A stretch of DNA of 64,000 nt from Larkinella sp049445795 (GCF_049445795.1 NZ_JBMSDT010000018.1:80543-144542), one strand, 5' to 3'. Counted from the stretch's first letter, positions 42,750 through 51,394 are shown. Translations and numbers: made by a program. Notes: generated by a model not told the origin, from the letters alone.

Positions 42750-43319
42750 ATGAAAACGCATATTGGACCAGCCATTCGATTAACGATCGTCCTGCTGGTG
42801 TTGCTTTCTGTCATCTATCCACTCGTCGTAGCGGGTATCGCTACGTTCGCTCCCGGCGGGGGCAAGGGCGAAACCGTCACGGTAAACGGTAAAGTGGTCG
42901 GCTACAAACGAGTCGGGCAATCCTTTACGGAAGACCGCTATTTCAACAGCCGTCCGTCGGCTGTGGATTACAACGCAGCTGGGTCAGGTGGGTCAAACAA
43001 AGGGCTCACTAACCCCGATTACCTGAAAACCGTGCAGGCCAGGATTGACACCTTCTTGGTGCATAATCCTGGTGTAACGAAGGAACAAATTCCTTCCGAG
43101 CTGGTGACGGCCTCCGGCAGCGGTCTGGACCCCGATTTGTCGCCCGCAGCGGCCAAAATCCAGATCAACCGCATTGCCAAAATCCGGGGTATTTCCGCCG
43201 AGCGGTTGAACCAACTGGTGGATGCGCACACGGAAGGCCCGTTGCTGGGATTATTCGGCCCCGCCAAAGTAAATGTCCTGCGTCTGAACATCGAGTTAGA
43301 TCGTACCCACGGACTTTAG
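42750..43319 (+). CDS. kdpC: potassium-transporting ATPase subunit KdpC
   Basis: A 189-residue subunit with one N-terminal membrane helix (IRLTIVLLVLLSVIYPLVVA) and a periplasmic domain. Signature regions are VGQSFTEDRYFNSRPSAVDY, GLTNPDYLKTVQARIDTFLV, ASGSGLDPDLSPAAAKIQIN and VNVLRLNIELD. The start is the ATG at 42750; a GTG four codons earlier is possible. KdpC helps assembly and ATP affinity of the KdpFABC pump. Its final residues DRTHGL and the TAG stop come from the left arm of the palindromic element at 43303-43400. Confidence 0.96.
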   Translation: MKTHIGPAIRLTIVLLVLLSVIYPLVVAGIATFAPGGGKGETVTVNGKVVGYKRVGQSFTEDRYFNSRPSAVDYNAAGSGGSNKGLTNPDYLKTVQARIDTFLVHNPGVTKEQIPSELVTASGSGLDPDLSPAAAKIQINRIAKIRGISAERLNQLVDAHTEGPLLGLFGPAKVNVLRLNIELDRTHGL

Positions 43320-43400
43320 TCCGTGTGAGTCTACCTAATCCAATAGTTGATACCAACTTAAAGGTAATTCTAGCTCACACGGACTAAAGTCCGTGGGTAC
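43303..43400. repeat. CACGGACTTTAGTCCGTG palindromic element, copy 2
   Basis: The left arm 43303-43329 and right arm 43374-43400 are complementary over the same GTACCCACGGACTTTAG sequence, with a longer centre of about 44 bases. The arm provides the stop codon of kdpC (43317-43319). The centre contains TAGTTGATACCAACTTAAAG, whose complement matches the centre of copy 4 at 19 of 20 bases, so the two copies lie in opposite orientation. Confidence 0.9.
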
Positions 43401-43420
43401 GTAAAAAGCTGTGTATAGTT

Positions 43421-44548
43421 ATGAAGAACGTTTCAATACTGACTGCCGTATTAAGCACGGTTTTAAGTAATTGTCTATTCGGCCAAACCGATTCGTCCTC
43501 TGTTTCCAAACTAACCGTTTCCGGCTACGCCGAACTCTATTACGTCCAGGATCTCAACCACCCGAAAGCTTCCGAACGACCCGGTTTTATCTATAACCAC
43601 AAGCGAAACCGCGAGGTGAATGTGAATCTGGCGTTTTTGAAAGCCGCCTATTCGAGCGAACGGGTGCGGGCGAATCTGGCCATTCAGGTTGGGACGTATG
43701 CACAGTACAATTATGCCGCCGAACAGCCCCTGTTGCGGAATATTTTCGAAGCAAATGCCGGGGTGAAACTCTCCAAAAACCAGGATCTGTGGCTCGATGC
43801 CGGGGTTTTCTCGTCGCACATCGGGTTTGAAAGCGCCATTTCGAAAGATTGCTGGACACTGACCCGCAGCATGCTGGCTGAGAATTCACCATATTATCTG
43901 GCCGGGGCCAAAGTAACGTACAATTCGCCCAATGGTAAATGGACGGTTTTAGGATCGGTGCTGAACGGCTGGCAGCGCATCAATCGGTTGCCGGGGTATA
44001 CCAAACCGGCTTTCAGTACGCAGGTGCAGTATAAACCGAGTTCAAAACTAACCCTGAACTGGAGTACGTTTCTAGGTGCCGACCGACCGGATTCGTTGAA
44101 ACAAAACCGGTTTTTCAACAATTTTTACGCGATCATTAATCCGACCGGGAAGTTTGGTCTGACGCTGGGCTTCGACATCGGGGCCGACCGAAAACCGCTG
44201 CTCGGCGCCGGGCAGCGTGTCGGCAAAGGAAGTTACGTATGGTATTCGTCGGTCGTCATTGCTCAATATGCTATCAGTTCGAAAAACGCGCTGGCCGGGC
44301 GGGTGGAGTATTACGACGACCGGAATGGCGTCGTCATCAGTACCGGAACCGGAACGACGGGCCGCGCCAACGGTTTTCGGACCTGGGGCTATTCTGTCAA
44401 CTACGATTACGCCATTTTGCCGTCGGCAGTCTGGCGAATCGAATACCGGGTTTTCAGGAGCAAAGACGCGATTTTCACCGAAACCGCAGCGACACCCGCC
44501 CGCCGGACCAACCAGGCACTGACCACCTCACTGGCGGTTAGTTTTTAG
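43421..44548 (+). CDS. putative outer-membrane beta-barrel porin (BBP2-like)
   Basis: A 375-residue protein with a signal peptide (MKNVSILTAVLSTVLSNCLF, cleavage near FGQ). Alternating amphipathic strands follow (e.g. LTVSGYAELYYVQDL, VRANLAIQVGTYAQYNYAAE, YAISSKNALAGRVEYYDDRN), and it ends in ...TTSLAVSF with the terminal phenylalanine of outer-membrane barrels. It resembles the 'porin/beta-barrel protein 2' family often found within Bacteroidota kdp clusters. It probably lets K+ or other small solutes through the outer membrane for the Kdp pump; that is inferred from its position between kdpC and kdpD. Confidence 0.82.
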   Translation: MKNVSILTAVLSTVLSNCLFGQTDSSSVSKLTVSGYAELYYVQDLNHPKASERPGFIYNHKRNREVNVNLAFLKAAYSSERVRANLAIQVGTYAQYNYAAEQPLLRNIFEANAGVKLSKNQDLWLDAGVFSSHIGFESAISKDCWTLTRSMLAENSPYYLAGAKVTYNSPNGKWTVLGSVLNGWQRINRLPGYTKPAFSTQVQYKPSSKLTLNWSTFLGADRPDSLKQNRFFNNFYAIINPTGKFGLTLGFDIGADRKPLLGAGQRVGKGSYVWYSSVVIAQYAISSKNALAGRVEYYDDRNGVVISTGTGTTGRANGFRTWGYSVNYDYAILPSAVWRIEYRVFRSKDAIFTETAATPARRTNQALTTSLAVSF

Positions 44549-44551
44549 ATA

Positions 44552-44603
44552 GACAAGAGATTGTCGGCTTAAAATTTAACTCCTTTATCTCACTTCTCTT
44601 GTC
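44552..44603. repeat. inverted repeat between the beta-barrel and kdpD genes
   Basis: GACAAGAGA at 44552-44560 pairs with TCTCTTGTC at 44595-44603. CTCATCTTTTGTCTC follows as a decayed direct repeat. It fills the gap before the kdpD start at 44628. Confidence 0.5.
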
Positions 44604-44627
44604 TCTCATCTTTTGTCTCAACAAAAC

Positions 44628-45755
44628 ATGGACACCAACCGTGATCATACCGCTGACCAATTCCTCCGACTCATCCAGGAATCACGCCGGGGAAAGTTCA
44701 AGATTTACATTGGGATGAGCGCAGGCGTTGGCAAAACCTACCGCATGTTACAGGAGGCCCACGCCCTGCTCCGCGGAGGCATCGACGTGAAGATCGGTTT
44801 TGTGGAAACCCACAACCGGGCCGAAACCCATGCTTTGATTGAGGGGTTGCCGATGATTCCGCGCCGGAAACTATTTTATAAGGGCCGTGAACTGGAGGAA
44901 ATGGATTTGCAGACCATTTTGAACACGCACCCGGAACTGGTCATTGTGGATGAACTAGCCCACACCAACCTGCCGGGGTCTAAAAACGAAAAGCGTTGGC
45001 AGGATGTGGTTGAAATCCTCGACGCGGGCATCAACGTAGTCAGTGCCGTCAATATTCAGCACATTGAAAGCCTGTACGATGAGGTGCACGACATTACCGG
45101 TATTGAGGTCACCGAGCGCGTGCCCGACCGGATTTTGCAGATGGCCGATGAGGTAGTCAATATCGATTTGCCCGCCGATGAGCTGATTACGCGCCTGAAA
45201 GAAGGGAAGATATACGAACCAGGCAAGGTCGAAACGGCCCTGCGCAACTTTTTTCAGGCCGACAAAATTCTGCAATTGCGCGAATTGGCGCTCAAGGAAG
45301 TCGCCACGGCGGTGGAGCGGAAAGTGGAGACGATGCTGCCGGTCAATACCCAGTTTAAGCACGAACGACTGATGGCGTCGATCAGCAGCAACCACGTGGT
45401 GGCCCGGCGCGTCATCCGCAAAACCGCCCGGCTGGCGGCTTATTACCAGGCCCGCTGGTTTGTGCTGTACGTGCAGACGCCCGCCGAAGGTTCGAACCGC
45501 ATTAAACTGGATGTGCAACGGCATTTGATCAACAACCTGAAATTGGCGACGGAGCTCGGAGCGGAGGTGATTCAGGTGAAAAACAAGAGTATCTTTAACG
45601 CCCTGGTGGATGAATGCGGGAAGCGCAAGATTACGACCGTTTGCATTGGTAAACCGCATTTTAACCTGCTCCAGGTCATTTGGCGCACCAATGCCTTCAA
45701 CCAGTTGCTGAATACCTTATCGGAGTCGGATATTGACCTGGTTATTCTGTCATGA
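44628..45755 (+). CDS. kdpD: KdpD N-terminal sensor domain protein (without kinase domain)
   Basis: A 375-residue cytoplasmic protein equal to the KdpD N-terminal domain plus the universal-stress-protein-like domain. The Walker A-like motif GMSAGVGKTYRM starts at residue 29. VDELAHTNLPGSKNEKRWQD and NIQHIESLYDEVHDITGIEV are highly characteristic of KdpD. The USP part ends in TVCIGKPHFNLLQVIWRTNA. The transmembrane and histidine kinase parts of E. coli KdpD are missing; a separate kinase gene overlaps the stop by 4 bases. It probably senses K+ or a nucleotide messenger and acts on that kinase. The start is the ATG at 44628. Confidence 0.93.
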   Translation: MDTNRDHTADQFLRLIQESRRGKFKIYIGMSAGVGKTYRMLQEAHALLRGGIDVKIGFVETHNRAETHALIEGLPMIPRRKLFYKGRELEEMDLQTILNTHPELVIVDELAHTNLPGSKNEKRWQDVVEILDAGINVVSAVNIQHIESLYDEVHDITGIEVTERVPDRILQMADEVVNIDLPADELITRLKEGKIYEPGKVETALRNFFQADKILQLRELALKEVATAVERKVETMLPVNTQFKHERLMASISSNHVVARRVIRKTARLAAYYQARWFVLYVQTPAEGSNRIKLDVQRHLINNLKLATELGAEVIQVKNKSIFNALVDECGKRKITTVCIGKPHFNLLQVIWRTNAFNQLLNTLSESDIDLVILS

Positions 45756-47491
45756 CAATTAAATTAAAAATAGCGCTGGCCCTGGTCTTTCTGTTTGCCG
45801 TTCTGTTGTTGCTGGGCGGATCGGGAATCTATTACCTGAACCAGCTTTCGGACGATACGCGGGCGATTCTGAAAGATAACTACACTTCGTTGCAGTTTGT
45901 GGGACGCATGCAAAAGGCGTTGCTGACCCGAAATACTGATCCGAATGCCCTGGAAACGTTCGAAACCGCCCTGCGTCAGCAGGAAGCGAACCTGACGGAA
46001 GAAGGCGAGAAAGACCTGACCGACGCTGTGCGCCTGGATTTTGACCGGCTCAAGTCGGAAAACCGTAGCGACTCGCTGACTCTGGCCCGGATTCAGCAAA
46101 ACCTCCTGCAACTGAGCGATATCAACCAGCAGGCGATGTTTCGGAAAAACGACGTTGCCGAACGAACGGCGAAGGACGCGCTGATCTGGCTGGCCGTTAC
46201 GGGCACGGTTTGCTTCCTGATTCTTTTCTCCTTTATCATCAATTTTCCGGGCTACATCGCCAATCCGCTCCGGGAGCTGACGCGGGGCATCCAGGAAGTA
46301 GCCAGCCGCAACTTTGAAGAACGACTTCACTTTCGGTCGAACGACGAGTTCGGCGAACTGGCGCGGGCCTTTAACTCGATGGCCCACAAACTCGATGAAT
46401 ACGAACACACCAAACTGGCCGATGTGCTGTTCGAGAAAAAACGCATCGATACGCTCATTCAGTTGATGGACAACGGCATCATTGGGCTCGATGAGAAGAA
46501 GAACATCCGGTTTGTCAATCCGGTAGCCTGCCGGTTGCTGGGAGTCGACGAAGCCGAGGTGGTTGGGCAGTATGCGCCGGATGTGGCCCTGACCAACGAT
46601 TTGCTCCGGACGTTGATTCAACACCTGACTGAAACCGCCCCCGAAGCGGACGTCGATCGGAAGTTGCTGAAAATCTACGATGAAGGAAAAGAAAGTTACT
46701 TCAACCGCCAGACGCACGTGGTGACGCTGACGCGCACCGGGGAAGAAAAACCGGTGGCCGCCGGTTGGGTTATTGTTCTGGAAAATATAACCGCCTACCA
46801 GGAACGGGATCTGGCCAAAACCAACTTCATTGCCACGGTTTCGCACGAGTTGAAAACGCCCATTGCCGCCATCAAAATGAGTCTGAAACTGCTGGACGAC
46901 GAGCGGGTGGGGGCTTTGAATGAGGAACAAAAAGAGTTGGTTAATCACGTCCGGAACGACGCCGACCGGTTGCTGAACATCACGGGTGAACTGTTGAATC
47001 TGGCGCAGGTGGAATCGGGCCAGATTCAGCTGACGATCAAGGCCGTGAATCCGGTGGACCTGGTGCATTACGCGACGAAAGCGATGGAAGTAGCCGCCAA
47101 CCAGCGACACGTGCGGTTTGAGATTTCCGGTCTGGCGGGTTTGCCCGCCATCAAAGCCGATCCGGATAAAGCTACCTGGGTGTTGGTCAATTTGCTGTCG
47201 AATGCCATCCGACACAGCCCCGAAGAAAACGTCGTCCGTATTTCGGCCCGGCCGGTGGGCCAGCAGGTGGAGTTTACGGTACGGGATTTCGGTCCCGGTC
47301 TGCGGCCGGAACACCGCCCCCGGGTTTTTGACCGGTATTTTCGTGCCCCTGGTCCGAACGGGCAGGCGGGTGGGACGGGCCTGGGCCTGGCCATCTCCAA
47401 AGAGTTTATCCAGTCGATGGGTGGAGAAATCGGCCTGAAAGACGACGTGGAACCGGGGGCGGCTTTTTACTTCCGGCTGGCGATTGCCTGA
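45752..47491 (+). CDS. HAMP/PAS sensor histidine kinase, kdpD partner
   Basis: A 579-residue membrane kinase. TM1 is at about residues 5-25 and TM2 at about 148-168, with a periplasmic helical sensor region between them. A HAMP domain (ANPLRELTRGIQEVASRNFE) and a PAS domain (about 230-345, LIQLMDNGIIGLDEKKNIRF) follow. The HisKA box FIATVSHELKTPIAAIKMSL places the phosphorylated histidine at residue 365. The ATPase domain has NLLSNAIRHSPEE, VRDFGPGLRPEHRP and GGTGLGLAISKEF. Its gene overlaps the KdpD N-terminal gene by 4 bases, so the two together replace one KdpD. No response regulator gene (kdpE) follows. Confidence 0.93.
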   Translation: MTIKLKIALALVFLFAVLLLLGGSGIYYLNQLSDDTRAILKDNYTSLQFVGRMQKALLTRNTDPNALETFETALRQQEANLTEEGEKDLTDAVRLDFDRLKSENRSDSLTLARIQQNLLQLSDINQQAMFRKNDVAERTAKDALIWLAVTGTVCFLILFSFIINFPGYIANPLRELTRGIQEVASRNFEERLHFRSNDEFGELARAFNSMAHKLDEYEHTKLADVLFEKKRIDTLIQLMDNGIIGLDEKKNIRFVNPVACRLLGVDEAEVVGQYAPDVALTNDLLRTLIQHLTETAPEADVDRKLLKIYDEGKESYFNRQTHVVTLTRTGEEKPVAAGWVIVLENITAYQERDLAKTNFIATVSHELKTPIAAIKMSLKLLDDERVGALNEEQKELVNHVRNDADRLLNITGELLNLAQVESGQIQLTIKAVNPVDLVHYATKAMEVAANQRHVRFEISGLAGLPAIKADPDKATWVLVNLLSNAIRHSPEENVVRISARPVGQQVEFTVRDFGPGLRPEHRPRVFDRYFRAPGPNGQAGGTGLGLAISKEFIQSMGGEIGLKDDVEPGAAFYFRLAIA

Positions 47492-47815
47492 CGAAATTTC
47501 GTCACGCCCACCAGCAAATGCGGGTTGATCTTCCCCAAAAATAACTTCCTCTTCATTCCTTCGGAACAATACCTTCCCTGATGGGTTGAGGTTGATTGTG
47601 CCCCAACGCCTATTGGCCTTTTCCGTGAAAAGGTCAGACGGCTGGAGGGGCACGTTTGTCCGTTGCCTGGTATTTTAAAATCAAGCAAATTCATGTACAA
47701 TTGAGCCGAAATCCGGTTTAAGGGAGCTTATACGGGTGTTTTCTAAAAATAGGTCAACTTTATCGCTATATTTCCAAATTATACCCATAGCTATTCACCC
47801 GAATAGATTCCACGC
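47492..47815. other. gap of 324 bases before kup, no gene seen
   Basis: No open frame here looks like a gene. The last 120 bases are AT-rich and should contain the kup promoter. I looked for a riboswitch-like fold upstream of this K+ transporter and found no motif I can support. Confidence 0.3.
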
Positions 47816-49774
47816 ATGGAAAATAAACAGCACCTGGATAAAGTCACCGCAGCCGGTTTGCTGGTGGCCATGGGCATTATTTTTGGGGACATCGGTACGT
47901 CCCCGCTGTATGTTCTCTCAGCCATTATCGGCCCTTCTCAAGCCATTCAGGCCGATGTCGTCAAAGGAGCCATTTCCTGCATTTTCTGGACGCTGACCCT
48001 CCAGACCACTGTCAAGTACGTCATTCTGATTTTACGGGCGGATAACCGGGGCGAAGGCGGTATTTTTGCCCTTTATGCGCTGGTTCGACGACATGCCAAT
48101 TGGCTCACCGTGCCCGCCATCATTGGCGGCAGTGCTCTGCTGGCCGACGGCATCATTACGCCCCCGGTTTCTGTTTCGTCGGCCATCGAAGGGCTGGAGT
48201 TGATTTACCCGCACATCCCGACGGTGCCGATTGTGATTGGTATTCTGACCGTGCTCTTCCTGATTCAGGCATTGGGAACCAGTGTGGTCGGTACGGCATT
48301 CGGGCCGATCATGCTGCTCTGGTTTATCATGCTGGGCACGCTGGGCGTGATGCACATTGTCGATGATCCTGAGATTCTGACGGCGATCAACCCCTATCAT
48401 GCCTGGTGGCTACTGACCGAGTTTCCGGGCGGTTTCTGGCTGTTAGGCTCCGTCTTTCTCTGTACCACCGGAGCAGAAGCGCTTTACTCCGACCTGGGCC
48501 ATTGCGGACGGGGCAACATCCGCGTGAGCTGGGTTTTCGTCAAAACGTGTTTGCTCCTGAATTACTTTGGGCAGGGGGCCTGGCTACTGACGATGGAAGG
48601 CCAGTCGCTGGGGGATCACAAACCGTTTTATGCTCTCATGCCCGACTGGTTTCTGATGGCCGGCATTGCCATCGCCACGGCCGCGACGGTCATTGCCAGC
48701 CAGGCATTGATAACGGGTTCGTTCACGCTCATCAGCGAAGCCATCCGGCTCAACCTGTGGCCCAAAGTAGTACTGCGGTATCCGTCGGTTAAAAAAGGGC
48801 AACTTTACGTGCCCAGCATCAACCTGTTGCTGTGGATCGGGTGCGTCGGGGTGGTGCTGTACTTCCGGGAATCCTCGAACATGGAAGCCGCTTACGGATT
48901 GGCCATCACGCTGACGATGTTGATGACCACCATCCTGATGACCTATTACCTCTACAGCCATCGGTACAAGGCCTGGGGCGTGGTCCTGTTTCTGGTGGTC
49001 TACGTGGGGCTGGAAGGGGCGTTTTTGGTGGCCAATCTCATCAAGTTTCAGCACGGTGGCTGGGTGTCGCTTTTCATCGGGGCCTCGATTGCTGCCGTGA
49101 TGTACACCTGGTTGCGGGCGTTTTACATCAAACTGCGGCTGACCGAATACGTTCGGATCGATCATTACCTGCAACCGCTCAAGGAACTGAGCCGGGATAT
49201 CAGCATTCCGAAATATGCCACGCACCTGGTGTTTATGAGCAATGCCGCCCGACAGTCGGAAATCGAGTCGAAAATTATTTACTCCATTTTCCAGAAACGG
49301 CCGAAGCGGGCGGACATTTTCTGGTTTGTCCACGTCGACACCACCGATGATCCGTACACGATGGAATACAAAGTGAACACCATTGCCCCGGATGATATTT
49401 ACAAAATCACGTTCCGGCTGGGCTTCCGGGTCGAACAGCGCATTAACCTGTTTTTCCGGAAAGTCATTGAAGACCTGGTGAAAAACAAGGAGGTGGATAT
49501 TACGAGCCGGTACGAATCGCTGGGCCGTCAGAACGTCATCGGCGATTTCCGGTTTGTGGTACTCGAAAAGTTTTTGTCTTATGAAAACGACCTGCCCTGG
49601 ATGGAGCAGTTGATTATGAATCTGTACTTTTTTGTCAAACGGTTTACCACCTCGGAAGACCGCTGGTTTGGGCTGGATACGAGTTCGGTCAAGATTGAAA
49701 AAGTACCGCTGGTGATCCGGCCGGTCGAAAATATTAAACTCAAACGCATTGATGGCAATTTGACACGGGTGTAA
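47816..49774 (+). CDS. kup: KUP/HAK family potassium uptake permease
   Basis: A 652-residue inner-membrane proton-coupled K+ importer. The N-terminal signature is AAGLLVAMGIIFGDIGTSPL, with GDIGTSPLY at about residues 24-32. Further motifs are RADNRGEGGIFALYALVRRH, GGSALLADGIITPPVSVSSA and TTGAEALYSDLGHCGRGNIR. About twelve membrane segments are followed by a C-terminal cytoplasmic domain from about residue 440. Length is normal. It follows the kdp locus and gives the organism a second, constitutive-type K+ uptake route beside the high-affinity pump. Confidence 0.95.
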   Translation: MENKQHLDKVTAAGLLVAMGIIFGDIGTSPLYVLSAIIGPSQAIQADVVKGAISCIFWTLTLQTTVKYVILILRADNRGEGGIFALYALVRRHANWLTVPAIIGGSALLADGIITPPVSVSSAIEGLELIYPHIPTVPIVIGILTVLFLIQALGTSVVGTAFGPIMLLWFIMLGTLGVMHIVDDPEILTAINPYHAWWLLTEFPGGFWLLGSVFLCTTGAEALYSDLGHCGRGNIRVSWVFVKTCLLLNYFGQGAWLLTMEGQSLGDHKPFYALMPDWFLMAGIAIATAATVIASQALITGSFTLISEAIRLNLWPKVVLRYPSVKKGQLYVPSINLLLWIGCVGVVLYFRESSNMEAAYGLAITLTMLMTTILMTYYLYSHRYKAWGVVLFLVVYVGLEGAFLVANLIKFQHGGWVSLFIGASIAAVMYTWLRAFYIKLRLTEYVRIDHYLQPLKELSRDISIPKYATHLVFMSNAARQSEIESKIIYSIFQKRPKRADIFWFVHVDTTDDPYTMEYKVNTIAPDDIYKITFRLGFRVEQRINLFFRKVIEDLVKNKEVDITSRYESLGRQNVIGDFRFVVLEKFLSYENDLPWMEQLIMNLYFFVKRFTTSEDRWFGLDTSSVKIEKVPLVIRPVENIKLKRIDGNLTRV

Positions 49775-49781
49775 TGTCCCC

Positions 49782-49869
49782 GTACCCACGGACTTTAGTC
49801 CGTGTTTTGTTTTATGCTAATAAACTCAGGTAGCTAGCTCCCAAAACACGGACTAAAGTCCGTGGGTAC
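49782..49869. repeat. CACGGACTTTAGTCCGTG palindromic element, copy 3
   Basis: The left arm 49782-49809 and right arm about 49842-49869 are complementary (GTACCCACGGACTTTAG... and its reverse). The flank is TTTTG/CAAAA instead of TGAG/CTCA. It starts 8 bases after the kup stop codon. Confidence 0.9.
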
Positions 49870-49902
49870 GGTTTTACCATTGAATAAGTCCTAAACCCCG
49901 CC

Positions 49903-50496
49903 ATGATCTGGTACGAAGAAGAAGTTCGGCAACTCGAAAAAAAGATTCACAACCTCCCGCAACCAGCCGAAAATACGGTTTTTTACGGCAGTTCGTCCAT
50001 TCGGCTCTGGACGACGCTGGAACAGGATTTTTCCGGAAAACCGGTGCTGAACATCGGGTTTGGCGGGTCGACGCTGGCGGCCTGTAGCTGGTTTTTCGAG
50101 CGGCTGGTGGTCCCGGCCCAGCCCCGTTCCCTGGTTTTTTACGCCGGTGACAACGACCTGGGCGATGGGCGTCATGCCGAAGAAGTCTACCTGTTTTTCT
50201 GTGCTCTGGTCGCCAAGATGCAGCTCTACCTGCCGCAGATGCCGTTTTCGTACGTTGCCATCAAACCGAGTCCGGCCCGCTGGCACATCGTCGACCGTAT
50301 CCGGTTTACCAACCACCTGATCCGACAGAAAATTGAGGAGTTGCCCGGCTATCAGTTCGTGGATGTGTTTACGCCCATGCTGGATCTGGGCGGCAAGCCC
50401 CGGCGAGACCTGTTTGAACACGACGGCTTGCATTTAAGCCGCAAAGGATACACGCTTTGGCAGGAGGTTTTGTTACAACATACGGGAATTTTTTAA
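49903..50496 (+). CDS. SGNH/GDSL-family hydrolase
   Basis: A 197-residue esterase/lipase of the SGNH fold. Block I is NTVFYGSSSIRLW with the nucleophilic serine. The oxyanion glycine is in LNIGFGGSTLAACS, block III is FYAGDNDLGDG with the asparagine, and block V is DLFEHDGLHLSRKGY with the catalytic Asp-x-x-His. There is no signal peptide, so it is cytoplasmic. The substrate may be an acylated carbohydrate or lipid. It lies 72 bases before an alpha/beta hydrolase gene on the same strand. Confidence 0.9.
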   Translation: MIWYEEEVRQLEKKIHNLPQPAENTVFYGSSSIRLWTTLEQDFSGKPVLNIGFGGSTLAACSWFFERLVVPAQPRSLVFYAGDNDLGDGRHAEEVYLFFCALVAKMQLYLPQMPFSYVAIKPSPARWHIVDRIRFTNHLIRQKIEELPGYQFVDVFTPMLDLGGKPRRDLFEHDGLHLSRKGYTLWQEVLLQHTGIF

Positions 50497-50568
50497 CAAA
50501 TCCTTTAATTGATGAGGCATACAGGGTAACAGAAAAGTGTGCAAATTGCTGAAGAATAGCAGGGCTGT

Positions 50569-51297
50569 ATGCATCGTGAATATCACAAGTGGTTTAGCCA
50601 TCACCTGAACCGTGACATGGAGCTGCTGGTCTTCGGGCAAACCGGAGCACGGGTGCTCGTATTTCCCACCCGACGGGGGCGGTTTTTCGATTTTGAAGGG
50701 TTCGGGCTGGTCGATGCCGTCGCCGACAAGGTCAACAGCGGCAACCTGCAACTTTTCTGCGTCGATAGCGTCGATGCCGAGGGGTTGTACAGCCGCTGGA
50801 TTCCCCCGCAGGAGCGCATCACCCGGCATCTGCAATTCGAGCAGTATGTGCTCGATGAAGTGCTGCCCTTTACCCGCCTGAAAAACCCGCAGCCGTTCAT
50901 GATTGCGCTCGGCTGTAGCTTTGGCGCTTTTCACGCCGTCAACATTGCCCTCCGGCACCCGCAGTGGTTTGGCAAAGTGGTGGCCCTGAGTGGGCGCTAC
51001 GACCTGTCGACCCCGGTCGACTGTTTCCGGGGCCTGTTCGATACCTACTACGACGATACGATCTATTACAACACGCCGACGCATTTTCTGCCCAACCTGC
51101 ACGACGACGAAACGCTGGCCTTGCTGCGCCGGATGCACATTCTGCTCGCCGTCGGCCAGGAAGACCCGTTTCTCGACAACAACCGGGCCCTGAGTTATTC
51201 CCTGACCGAAAAGCATATTCCGCACAACCTCTACGTCTGGGAGGGCCGCGCCCACAAAGCCGACGACTGGCAGCAAATGGTCAAAGTGTACCTGTAA
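50569..51297 (+). CDS. alpha/beta-hydrolase, esterase D-like family
   Basis: A 242-residue hydrolase. The nucleophile elbow is ALGCSFGAFHAVNIALRHPQ, with serine in GCSFG. The acid is probably in LLAVGQEDPFLDNN and the histidine in VYVWEGRAHKADDW-type context (actual NLYVWEGRAHKADDWQQM). VLVFPTRRGRFFDFEGFGLV supplies the oxyanion region. It resembles the putative esterases related to Fes/YieL/EsD (D-type esterase). It is cytoplasmic by lack of a signal. Its stop codon (51295-51297) is directly followed by a palindromic element. Confidence 0.85.
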   Translation: MHREYHKWFSHHLNRDMELLVFGQTGARVLVFPTRRGRFFDFEGFGLVDAVADKVNSGNLQLFCVDSVDAEGLYSRWIPPQERITRHLQFEQYVLDEVLPFTRLKNPQPFMIALGCSFGAFHAVNIALRHPQWFGKVVALSGRYDLSTPVDCFRGLFDTYYDDTIYYNTPTHFLPNLHDDETLALLRRMHILLAVGQEDPFLDNNRALSYSLTEKHIPHNLYVWEGRAHKADDWQQMVKVYL

Positions 51298-51394
51298 GTA
51301 CCCACGGACTTTAGTCCGTGTGAGCCAGGCCATCTTTAAGTTGATATCAACTACTAGATCATAAAAGCTCACACGGGCTAAAGCCCGTGGGTAC
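51298..51394. repeat. CACGGACTTTAGTCCGTG palindromic element, copy 4, with covarying arm
   Basis: The left arm 51298-51325 has the usual sequence; the right arm 51367-51394 reads CACGGGCTAAAGCCCGTG. Two paired changes (A to G and T to C) keep that arm's own hairpin intact while creating two mismatches with the left arm. The element exactly fills the space between two convergent genes: it begins right after one stop codon, and its last base is the last base of the other gene's stop codon (TAG, 51396-51394). Confidence 0.9.

Noticed and set aside
47492..47815. Possible riboswitch upstream of kup
   Set aside because: No conserved riboswitch core could be recognised by eye, and the K+-linked riboswitches I know are not typical of this phylum.
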